This document shows positions 17,596-25,160 of a stretch of DNA of 64,000 nucleotides, one piece after another (the first letter of the stretch is position 1; each line of letters starts with the position of its first letter). The position numbers and the translations under genes are program-made. Source of the DNA: Chloroflexota bacterium (GTDB lineage Bacteria; Chloroflexota; Anaerolineae; Anaerolineales; UBA4823); assembly GCA_012516075.1 (NCBI GenBank), contig JAAYXE010000159.1, positions 1-64,000 of the forward strand, in the 5' to 3' direction. The notes under the pieces were generated by a model. That model was not told the DNA's origin, did not search any database, and was given only the letters and a program-made list of their open reading frames with translations.

Positions 17596-18067
17596 GGCTG
17601 CACCTCCGGGTATATTGATTGGGAGTTTCGTAAGAATTTCTCTTTCAAATTATCTCACAAACCTGATCATCTACCCATGGCCTGGCAGTAAGGACAGGAT
17701 TTTTAGTAAAAAAAGTTAGCAGGTGGATTTGACGCCCGCAGAGCCTGAACGTATACTTAACGGGCGCTGCAGACGTTCCGCATAAACCGTGGAATCGTTC
17801 TGCATTTTCTGAGTTCGAAATTTGATTAAATTTACCTTCGCGCGCTGCAGCGCCTGATAGCAGAGGTTTGGGATTAGCAGTACAATCTATTCGAGCACCA
17901 TCAGGGCAAAGCAGGCGCTGACATAAAAGTAAAATAACGGCGGATCCGTTCTCGTGCTTCGGCCAGTGGGCTGCCGGCTCTTCTGAGGCGCGCAAAGGAT
18001 AATTATTACCTGAAAATAAAAAACGCTTATAGAGCAAATATCACGCAGTTATATCAGGAGTTCATGA
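17596..18067. other. Divergent intergenic region, 472 bp
   Basis: Separates the minus-strand ABM gene and the plus-strand phosphofructokinase. A minus frame of 130 codons at 17645-18037 has unlike composition, no ribosome site and no family resemblance, so I leave it uncalled. TTACCT-16 bp-TATAGA near 18015-18042 is a weak plus-strand promoter candidate, and AGGAG at 18056-18060 is the phosphofructokinase ribosome site. Nothing else is recognised. Confidence 0.5.
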
Positions 18068-20326
18068 ATGACCGGCACAGCAATAAAGCGAATTGCGGTT
18101 TTGACCAGCGGGGGTGACGCACAGGGTATGAATGCAGCTGTGCGCGCCGTAATCAGGACCGGATTGAATCGCGGTCTGGAAGTATATGCCATTTACGAAG
18201 GTTTCCAGGGGGTGGTAGAGGGCGGCGAACGCATCAAAAAAATGACCTGGGATTCGGTGGGCGGCATCCTGCCGAAGGGCGGTACCATCATTGGAACGGC
18301 GCGCTCGGACGAATTCCGCACCCGGGAAGGCCGTAAACGGGCCGCTCTCAATTTACTCCAGGCCGGCATCAACAGCCTGGTTGTGATCGGCGGAGATGGC
18401 AGTCTCACCGGTGGGTATATCTTCCACCAAGAGTGGGCCGACCTGCTGGACGAACTGGTTGCAGAAGGCCAGATCCAGCCGGAAGTCCGCGACCAGTATC
18501 CGGTCCTGTATCTCGTCGGGCTGACGGGCTCGATCGATAACGATATGATCGGCACCGATATGACCATCGGAGCCGACTCGGCACTCCACCGCATCACGGA
18601 AGCCGTTGATGCCATCAGCAGCACTGCAGCCAGTCACCAGCGCACCTTCGTGGTCAAAGTGATGGGCCGCAACTGCGGGTACCTGGCCCTGATGAGCGCC
18701 CTGGCGACCGGGGCCGACTGGGTGATGATCCCCGAATGTCCGCCGGATGTGGACAACTGGGAACAGGTTATGGTAGAGCGCCTGAAGGCAGGGCGCAGTG
18801 CCGGCCGGCGCGATTCCATCGTGATCATTGCCGAAGGTGCCCGCGACCGCAACGGCAATCCGATCGGAAGCACATATGTCTCCGAGGTGCTGGAGAAAGA
18901 ACTCGGCGAAGAAGTGCGCGTCACCGTTCTGGGCCATGTACAGCGCGGCGGATCCCCCAGCGCGTTCGACCGCAACCTGGGCACGCGCTACGGATTCGCA
19001 GCTGTGGAGACGCTGCTGCAGTATGGTCCCGATTCTGTTCCCGTGATGATTGGTATGCGCGGCAACCGCATCGTTACCACGCCGCTGAAAGAATGCGTGG
19101 ACCTCACGCGTTCGATGGAAACCTTACTTGCCAACCGCGAGTACGATAAGGCCATGGATCTGCGCGGCAGCAGCTTCAAAGAAGCATTCCAGACCCTGAA
19201 AACCATGCTGCGTGCCCTGCCCCACTCTCCGCAGCCCGGTCACCGGCCCCTGCGGCTGGCGATCCTGCATGCAGGCGCGCCTTCACCGGGGATGAATACC
19301 GCGGTGCGTGCTGCCGTCCGCATTGGTCTGGATAAGGGGCACACCATGCTCGGTGTGCAGAACGGTTTCCCAGGATTGATTGCCGGGGATATCCGTGAAA
19401 TGGAGTGGATGAGCGTCAACGGCTGGGCGCCGATGGGCGGCTCAGAGCTGGGCACCAACCGCAAGATCCCCAGCGGGAGCGATTATTACGGCATCGCCCG
19501 CGCTATCGAAGATTTTAAAATCGACGGGCTGCTGATTATCGGCGGATGGACCGGGTATCAGGCCGCATATAATCTCCACCAGGCACGCGGCAGCTTTCCG
19601 TCTTTCAACATCCCCATCGTCTGCCTGCCGGCTACGATCAACAACAATCTGCCGGGTTCCGAATTAAGCGTCGGTGCGGACACAGCCCTGAACAGCATCG
19701 TCGAAGCGGTGGACAAAATCAAAGATTCTGCTGTGGCGACGCGCCGTGTGTTCGTGGTCGAGGTCATGGGACGCTACTGCGGTTATCTGGCGCTGATGAG
19801 CGGCCTGGCCACCGGTGCCGAACGAGTGTACATCAACGAAGAAGGCGTCACCCTGCGGGATCTGGTCGATAACGTCGAAAGCCTCATTCGCGATTTTCGC
19901 CATGGAAAACGCCTGGGCCTGATCATCCGCAGCGAGGCGGCCAATCCCGTGTATAACACGCCCTTTATGGTCGCCCTGTTCGAACAGGAAGGCGGCGAAC
20001 TCTTTGATGTCCGCCAGTCCATCCTCGGGCACCTGCAGCAGGGCGGCAATCCTTCCCCGTTCGACCGTATCCTGGCCACACGCCTGGCCACACGCTGCAT
20101 CGATTACCTCATCAGCAAAGCTGAAAAAGGCTCGTCCGAAAGCGCGTTCATCGGCTTACAGGGACGCGAAATGCTGTTCCACAATCTGGAAGACTTTCCG
20201 CGCATGGTCGACCTCGTTCACCAGCGCCCCAGGACGCAGTGGTGGATGGATCTGCGCCCTATTGCGCAAATCCTGTCACGCCCTGGTCCCTGGATCGAGG
20301 AGATGGAAAAAGAATTTCAAATCTGA
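18068..20326 (+). CDS. Tandem (eukaryote-like) 6-phosphofructokinase
   Basis: 752 residues made of two homologous phosphofructokinase halves (about 1-385 and 390-752), more than twice the usual bacterial length of about 320. The N half has an intact active site: GGDGS (D110, with the Gly typical of ATP enzymes), GSIDND (D157, D159), MGRNCGY and GHVQRGGSPSAFDR. In the C half the same sites read GGWTG (W494) and TINNN (N525, N527), so both the Mg-binding and catalytic Asp are lost, while MGRYCGY and GHLQQGGNPSPFDR remain. Fungal and animal enzymes show the same split into a catalytic and an allosteric half. Control by effectors binding the C half is inferred. Confidence 0.93.
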   Translation: MTGTAIKRIAVLTSGGDAQGMNAAVRAVIRTGLNRGLEVYAIYEGFQGVVEGGERIKKMTWDSVGGILPKGGTIIGTARSDEFRTREGRKRAALNLLQAGINSLVVIGGDGSLTGGYIFHQEWADLLDELVAEGQIQPEVRDQYPVLYLVGLTGSIDNDMIGTDMTIGADSALHRITEAVDAISSTAASHQRTFVVKVMGRNCGYLALMSALATGADWVMIPECPPDVDNWEQVMVERLKAGRSAGRRDSIVIIAEGARDRNGNPIGSTYVSEVLEKELGEEVRVTVLGHVQRGGSPSAFDRNLGTRYGFAAVETLLQYGPDSVPVMIGMRGNRIVTTPLKECVDLTRSMETLLANREYDKAMDLRGSSFKEAFQTLKTMLRALPHSPQPGHRPLRLAILHAGAPSPGMNTAVRAAVRIGLDKGHTMLGVQNGFPGLIAGDIREMEWMSVNGWAPMGGSELGTNRKIPSGSDYYGIARAIEDFKIDGLLIIGGWTGYQAAYNLHQARGSFPSFNIPIVCLPATINNNLPGSELSVGADTALNSIVEAVDKIKDSAVATRRVFVVEVMGRYCGYLALMSGLATGAERVYINEEGVTLRDLVDNVESLIRDFRHGKRLGLIIRSEAANPVYNTPFMVALFEQEGGELFDVRQSILGHLQQGGNPSPFDRILATRLATRCIDYLISKAEKGSSESAFIGLQGREMLFHNLEDFPRMVDLVHQRPRTQWWMDLRPIAQILSRPGPWIEEMEKEFQI

Positions 20327-20331
20327 GGTTA

Positions 20332-20358
20332 AAGAGCCCGTCGATACGGCGGGCTCTT
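20332..20358 (+). terminator. Hairpin after the phosphofructokinase gene
   Basis: AAGAGCCCG (20332-20340) and CGGGCTCTT (20350-20358) form a 9-bp stem with a 9-base loop. The following sequence is only moderately T-rich, so termination may be partial. Confidence 0.6.
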
Positions 20359-20413
20359 GCTCTATCCATCCAATTCAATAACGGCTCGCATTTTTACAAG
20401 AGGAGGATATACA

Positions 20414-21751
20414 ATGGATGCGCTGCCCGAATCCCCGCTTTCACTCTGGCTCGACACCTACGGCCCTTATCAACCAGAACCGCCGCTGACCGGCGAACAT
20501 CGCGCAGACATCGCAGTCATCGGAGCCGGCTTCGCCGGGCTGACCACTGCCTATGAACTGAAGCGCGCCGATCCCTCCCTTCAGGTTGCCGTCCTGGAGG
20601 CCAGAACCGTGGGGTACGGCGCCAGTGGACGCAACGGCAGCTTCGCTATGACCGTGGTTGGATTGGGCTTCGGAACGACCGCCCTCATTCACGGCAAAGA
20701 GTTTCTCAAAGCTGCCCATACCTATATGGAGCGCGCCGTCGACACACTGGACGAGCTTATTCAGCGCGAGCACCTGGACTGCGATCGCATCCGTCCTGGT
20801 TTTCTGCGTGTTGCCACAACGCCAGCGTATGTGCGCCGTTTGCAGCACGATGTGGAACTGATGGCTTCGCTCGGCTTCTCGGGCATCGAATGGATAGATG
20901 CCGGGCAGACCCGTTCGATGGTTAATTCAGAATGCTATCTGGGTGCCATCTGGGAACCCCGGCTGCTGCTGGTCAATCCTGCCCGCCTTGTGCGTGCCGA
21001 AAAGCAGTTAGCCTGTCGATATGGGGTCCGGGTCTATGAAAATTCGCCTGTGACCTCGATCGAACGCCGCGGCCAGTTTATTCTCAAAACGCCCCAGGGC
21101 GTCTTGAAAGCGGACAAAATCGCCTTTACGGTGAACGCCTACTCCCATCTTTTCCCCGAGCTGCGCCGCAGGCAGATCCCTGCCTTCACCTACATGGTCG
21201 CCACGGAACCGCTAACCGGGGAGCAGCTCGCTCCCATCGGTTGGGAAGGCCAGCAGGGGGTTGAAGACGCCCGCAACCTGATTCACTATTACCGCATCAC
21301 CCCCGACCGCCGCCTGGTCATGGGCGGTGGCCCCGTTGGGCTCACATTCGCCAACAACCTGCACGCCGACAGCAGCGAAAAAGCCTGGCGTCATCTGGAA
21401 GAGCACATTCATTTTCTCTTCCCCCACCTTAAAGGTATTCGTATTACGCATCGCTGGGGCGGCCCCTTCTCGGTGACCACAAGCCTCACCCCTGAACTGG
21501 GCTACCTGCACGACAAACAGGCCGTTTACAGCCTGGGATGCATCGGGCATGGGGTTTCAATGAGTCACCTGAACGCCCAAGTACTGCGTGATCTGCTCCT
21601 GGAAAGGCAGTCCGACCTGCTGGACTGCCCCTTCATCCATCACCGCTTCATTCCCTGGCCCCCGGAACCGCTGCGGATCGCGGCCGCAGTGGCCCTGCGG
21701 ACTTACCTGCAGATTGAAGACGCCTGGTATGAACGCGGTCTGAAGGTGTAG
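20414..21751 (+). CDS. FAD-dependent oxidoreductase (DAO family)
   Basis: 445 residues from ATG 20414, preceded by AGGAGG. The N-terminal dinucleotide-binding motif is [17 protein letters not shown] and the second FAD contact is [16 protein letters not shown], as in the DAO family (D-amino-acid, sarcosine and glycine oxidases, and GabB/PuuB-type gamma-glutamyl amine oxidases). [19 protein letters not shown] and [19 protein letters not shown] match the C-terminal FAD-contacting region of PuuB/OrdL-like enzymes. The amine substrate is unknown. It is a single gene between two terminators. Confidence 0.87.
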   Translation: MDALPESPLSLWLDTYGPYQPEPPLTGEHRADIAVIGAGFAGLTTAYELKRADPSLQVAVLEARTVGYGASGRNGSFAMTVVGLGFGTTALIHGKEFLKAAHTYMERAVDTLDELIQREHLDCDRIRPGFLRVATTPAYVRRLQHDVELMASLGFSGIEWIDAGQTRSMVNSECYLGAIWEPRLLLVNPARLVRAEKQLACRYGVRVYENSPVTSIERRGQFILKTPQGVLKADKIAFTVNAYSHLFPELRRRQIPAFTYMVATEPLTGEQLAPIGWEGQQGVEDARNLIHYYRITPDRRLVMGGGPVGLTFANNLHADSSEKAWRHLEEHIHFLFPHLKGIRITHRWGGPFSVTTSLTPELGYLHDKQAVYSLGCIGHGVSMSHLNAQVLRDLLLERQSDLLDCPFIHHRFIPWPPEPLRIAAAVALRTYLQIEDAWYERGLKV

Positions 21752-21757
21752 ATCAAA

Positions 21758-21794
21758 CTGGGCGCCCTGTTGACCAGGGCGCCCAGAGTTTTTT
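21758..21794 (+). terminator. Strong intrinsic terminator
   Basis: CTGGGCGCCCTG (21758-21769), loop TTGAC, CAGGGCGCCCAG (21775-21786), then AGTTTTTT (to 21794). It follows the FAD oxidoreductase stop by 6 bases and stands against the convergent FetB-like gene. Confidence 0.93.
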
Positions 21795-21796
21795 CA

Positions 21797-22609
21797 TCAG
21801 CTTGATGTCTGCGGCTTACCGGCTCGCAGCGTGAGCTGTTCGGCCGGGGAAAATGCCTGCGAGCGGATCAAGATCACGCTCACCAGAGCGGTGATCCCGG
21901 CGGCCGCGTAGATCATGGCGATGACCACAAACTGGTAGATCGCCGCATACACCGGATCTGCACCGGCCAGCACCATACCGGCCATCAAACCCGGGATCCA
22001 CACGATCCCCAGCGAACGCAGGGTATCGATGCGCGGGATCATGCTGGCCTGTACCGCTGAACGCACAAAGCGCTGCACCGAGCGGTTCGGCGCTGCACCC
22101 AGGGCCAGCGCGGCTTCGATCTGCCCGGTGTGCGCTTCCACATCTCCCCGAAAGCGGTCCAGGGCCAGGGCACAGGTGTTCATCGAATTGGCGACCAGCA
22201 TGCTTCCGACCGGAATCAGGGAGGTCAGGTCTTCGTCGATGACGCCGGCCCAGGTCATCAAAGCAATCACTGCTCCGGCGCCCACAGCGATGCCAGTCAG
22301 CGAAATACGAACGGCGCCCGGAATCCCGCGTGCCCGCCGCGCTGCAATGGCTCCAGCCGCAGCCACCATGCCGGTCAGAATCGCCAGGCCTGTCCAGCCC
22401 GGACCGCCAAACAGCAGTACCAGGATCGACCCTACAGCGATTATCTGGATCAACCCGCGCACCAGCGCAATCACGGTTTCACGTTCCAGGTGGATCTCCT
22501 GCCAGCGCGCCAGCAGCATGACGGCCAGCGCCAGCAGGACCGCCACCCCTGCCTGGGCTGCGCCCAGCATGATCTGGTTATCGAACAATCCTTCCAGCAT
22601 CGCAGTCAC
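21797..22609 (-). CDS. ABC transporter permease, FetB/UPF0014 family
   Basis: 270 residues with about seven membrane helices; the RARGIPGAVRISLTGI and LIPVGSMLVANSMNTCALALDR segments are typical of the UPF0014 family. E. coli FetAB exports iron and plants use related proteins for aluminium tolerance; the substrate here is unproven. The ATP-binding subunit lies immediately upstream (22647-23366), 37 bases apart. Confidence 0.88.
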   Translation of the reverse strand: MTAMLEGLFDNQIMLGAAQAGVAVLLALAVMLLARWQEIHLERETVIALVRGLIQIIAVGSILVLLFGGPGWTGLAILTGMVAAAGAIAARRARGIPGAVRISLTGIAVGAGAVIALMTWAGVIDEDLTSLIPVGSMLVANSMNTCALALDRFRGDVEAHTGQIEAALALGAAPNRSVQRFVRSAVQASMIPRIDTLRSLGIVWIPGLMAGMVLAGADPVYAAIYQFVVIAMIYAAAGITALVSVILIRSQAFSPAEQLTLRAGKPQTSS

Positions 22610-22646
22610 TCTCCTCAGTAACAGCTTTCAAACGGCCGGACAACGA

Positions 22647-23366
22647 TCAGCGTTGACTGGAGGCCAGTACTTCTTCAACCGGCCCGATCCGCACCTTTTT
22701 TCCCTTCTCCATAACCATCACCCGCTTCGACATGCGTTCCGCCTGCTTCATATCGTGCGTAACGATCACACAGGTCAGTTTTTCCAGGTCGATGATCTGG
22801 GCAATCAGCTCTTCCACATCGCGGCGTGACTCCTCGTCCAGGGCAGAGGTCGGTTCATCCAGCAGCAGGATACGCGGCCGGTTCGCCAGTGTGCGTGCTA
22901 ACGACACCCGCTGGGCCTCCCCGCCAGAAAGACGACTCACATCCCGCTCCAGATAGCCGGGTAAGTTCACTTTCTCCAGCAGCGCCTCCAGCTGTTCCCG
23001 TTCCAGGTCCTCCCCTCGCTGCCGGGGGCCAAACCGCAGGTTTTCTTCTACCGTACCGGGGAAGAGAAAGGGCTGCTGCATGACCATCCCCACGATCCGC
23101 CGTAACTCTCGCGGCGGAATATCGCGATAATCGCGCCCTTCCAGATAAACCGTACCGCTGCTGGGTTCGTCCAGGCGGTTCAGCAGCCGGAGAAATGAGC
23201 TTTTTCCAGCGCCGCTGGGTCCGACGACCGCGAGCGTCTCTCCCCATCCGATTTCGACGCTCACGCCGTCCACAAGCCTTTTGTCATCCACAATGCGGGT
23301 CAGGTTCTCGGTGCGCAGCGCCGCTGTAGAGCTGGTCTGTTGATCCAATCCTGTGTCCATCGACAT
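22647..23366 (-). CDS. ABC transporter ATP-binding protein (FetA-like)
   Basis: 239 residues. Walker A GPSGAGKSS, Q loop MQQPFLFPG, signature LSGGEAQRVSLAR, Walker B LLLDEPTSALD and switch His VTHDMKQ are all intact. It pairs with the FetB-like permease downstream. Upstream is a TAGAAT promoter with a large inverted repeat (23421-23457) that could bind a metal or redox regulator. Confidence 0.9.
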   Translation of the reverse strand: MSMDTGLDQQTSSTAALRTENLTRIVDDKRLVDGVSVEIGWGETLAVVGPSGAGKSSFLRLLNRLDEPSSGTVYLEGRDYRDIPPRELRRIVGMVMQQPFLFPGTVEENLRFGPRQRGEDLEREQLEALLEKVNLPGYLERDVSRLSGGEAQRVSLARTLANRPRILLLDEPTSALDEESRRDVEELIAQIIDLEKLTCVIVTHDMKQAERMSKRVMVMEKGKKVRIGPVEEVLASSQR

Positions 23367-23420
23367 GCAAACCTCGCCTGTCTTTCTTTGTGTCTTGTGC
23401 AGTGGTATCCCTGGCAGCTG

Positions 23421-23486
23421 TTGATCTGCTCTTCGCTGCTGGCAGTAATCAGATCAATTCTACACGCAGCGTCGTTCAATAGTTAA
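23421..23486 (-). promoter_or_regulatory. Promoter and inverted repeat upstream of the FetAB-like operon
   Basis: Minus strand -35 TTAACT (23486-23481), 18-bp spacer, -10 TAGAAT (23462-23457). TTGATCTG at 23421-23428 and CAGATCAA at 23450-23457 are perfect 8-base inverted arms around 21 bases, just downstream of and touching the -10 box, a position where a bound protein would repress. Confidence 0.55.
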
Positions 23487-23520
23487 GAAAAAAGAGAGCC
23501 GCTCAGTCCTGCGGCTCTCT
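23484..23520 (-). terminator. Terminator of the sugar-transport operon
   Basis: Minus strand AGAGAGCCGC, 8-base loop, GCGGCTCTCT (23520-23493), followed by TTTTTTCTT (23492-23484). It begins 5 bases after the phosphodiester glycosidase stop. Confidence 0.92.
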
Positions 23521-23525
23521 GCCGG

Positions 23526-25148
23526 TTACCGGCGGATGATCCCCACCGATGGCACCATGCGGTCGAATGATACCCGTTCAAAACCGCGGCGCTCGCCGGG
23601 AGTGATTGCCCTGCCCCCGTAAAGCAGAGCCTGTGCCGAACCCCCACCGTCGAGGTTTACAGCCTGCTGTGCGCCAGCCTGTATCAGGTAGCCGGCCAGT
23701 TCGGTGAGTGTGGCACCCATGCTGTCCTTGCCCGCGATCCCGCCGCCTTTACTGACGCCTTCGACCATCACCAGCACCGGGCTGCCGTCTGGCCGCACGC
23801 CCAGCGCCGCCCGGGGATGCCGTGCGCTGTCCAGCCGGCTGTCAAAATCGGTGGGGACAACCCCCATAACCCTCTGCCCGTCGATCATCCGGCTCGGCCA
23901 GAACTGCTCTTCCCGCACCACGTCGCGATTGGTCAGATAGGGAGCCCCGTCCTTCACCAGCACCGGCCCGGTCTGGATGGCTTCCCGGATCCCGACATAC
24001 TCGGGCCGGACAAACCGGTAGGAAAGGGTAATATTCGCCTTGAGAGCAGCCAGCAGGCGCGCCTCAACCGCCGCGGACAGTGCGCCCGGAGAAAATGAAA
24101 TAGCAAAACCGTTCTGGGGCAGTTCCAGCCGGCCGCCCCGCTTCCAGGATACGATCCGGCGGTCAACGACCAGCAGTTCCAGCGCCCCGGCCTGTTCGAG
24201 TGTGCGTCCAGGGAGTTTCTGTGCACCGTTCTCTGCGCCGAAGTAGCGCGTATACAGATTCACATCGCCCGGCACCTGCGGATTGAGCAGGAAGGGAATC
24301 TGCTCGCCCTGTGCCATGCCGGCAGGGGCAAGCTCGATATTCTCCGGCAGGATGATCGCCAGATCGTTCAGATCGAATGAACCGACCTCCCAGCGGCCGT
24401 CGGCTTTCTGAAAGAACGCCCCGCGCCGGTAAAGCGGAGGCCTTTCGACCACCCCATCTCCGACCCACAGGTTGTAGGCCTCCCCCATCCCCGAATGGAA
24501 GCTGAAATAATCCTCGTCTTCGAGCAGAAAATAGCTGGTGTTGAAGATCAACCGCGGGCGCGAGCGCCAGTACTCATCCACCAGGAAGCCAAAGCGGTCG
24601 ACCGGGGCCAGGTCGTGCTGCACATCCAGCTGATCCTGGCTGAAATCCACATCCTCGGGTACTGGCAGAAATGGACCTCTGGAAAACAGGATCCCATCCG
24701 GCCCTGAAAGGTCCAGGCAGGCCTGCAGGCGCTTCTGCCATACCTGCTGGTCCGCCGGGACGGCTGGCTGCCATTGGCCGCCTTTAATCCGGACCCATCC
24801 CTGCTCGAATGCTTTCCTCAGGACGTAAGTTAAAAATGAGTTGGTGCTCAGCAGCACCTCCCCATCCTCCGTCCCCGGGTCTAGTTCTGGCAGGCTGCGG
24901 CTTAAAGGCTCATCGCGCTCCAGGCGGTTAAAGGCGACGACCATCGGTCTGTCCGCACCGCGTTTAACCGCTTTCAGCCAGCGAAAATCGGCGCTCTCGT
25001 TCAAACGAACACCGCGATCGCTCTGACAGATATCGCGAAAGACCAGCCGGTCCGCTGGAAGGTCGAATGTGATCACTTCAGAAAAGGATCCATCCGCATG
25101 TGTGATCGTTTGCTGTTTTTTGGTCAGTACAGGGAAATCGTTCGTCAT
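23526..25148 (-). CDS. Phosphodiester glycosidase (NAGPA domain) family protein
   Basis: 540 residues. The C-terminal third carries the NAGPA (phosphodiester glycosidase) domain: ALGVRPDGSPVLVMVEG, KGGGIAGKDSMGATLTELAG, AVNLDGGGSAQALLYGG and SVGIIRR. The founding enzyme removes N-acetylglucosamine from a phosphodiester; bacterial relatives probably trim glycan phosphodiesters. There is no signal peptide, so it acts in the cytoplasm unless exported otherwise. The N-terminal 300 residues are unrecognised. It is the last gene of the sugar ABC operon, 12 bases after the nucleotidyltransferase-mutase gene. Confidence 0.78.
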   Translation of the reverse strand: MTNDFPVLTKKQQTITHADGSFSEVITFDLPADRLVFRDICQSDRGVRLNESADFRWLKAVKRGADRPMVVAFNRLERDEPLSRSLPELDPGTEDGEVLLSTNSFLTYVLRKAFEQGWVRIKGGQWQPAVPADQQVWQKRLQACLDLSGPDGILFSRGPFLPVPEDVDFSQDQLDVQHDLAPVDRFGFLVDEYWRSRPRLIFNTSYFLLEDEDYFSFHSGMGEAYNLWVGDGVVERPPLYRRGAFFQKADGRWEVGSFDLNDLAIILPENIELAPAGMAQGEQIPFLLNPQVPGDVNLYTRYFGAENGAQKLPGRTLEQAGALELLVVDRRIVSWKRGGRLELPQNGFAISFSPGALSAAVEARLLAALKANITLSYRFVRPEYVGIREAIQTGPVLVKDGAPYLTNRDVVREEQFWPSRMIDGQRVMGVVPTDFDSRLDSARHPRAALGVRPDGSPVLVMVEGVSKGGGIAGKDSMGATLTELAGYLIQAGAQQAVNLDGGGSAQALLYGGRAITPGERRGFERVSFDRMVPSVGIIRR

Positions 25149-25160
25149 TGGATTAGCAGT

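Noticed and set aside
17645-18037. Minus-strand frame of 130 codons in the phosphofructokinase upstream gap
   Set aside because: No ribosome site, composition unlike neighbours, no family motif; the gap looks non-coding.
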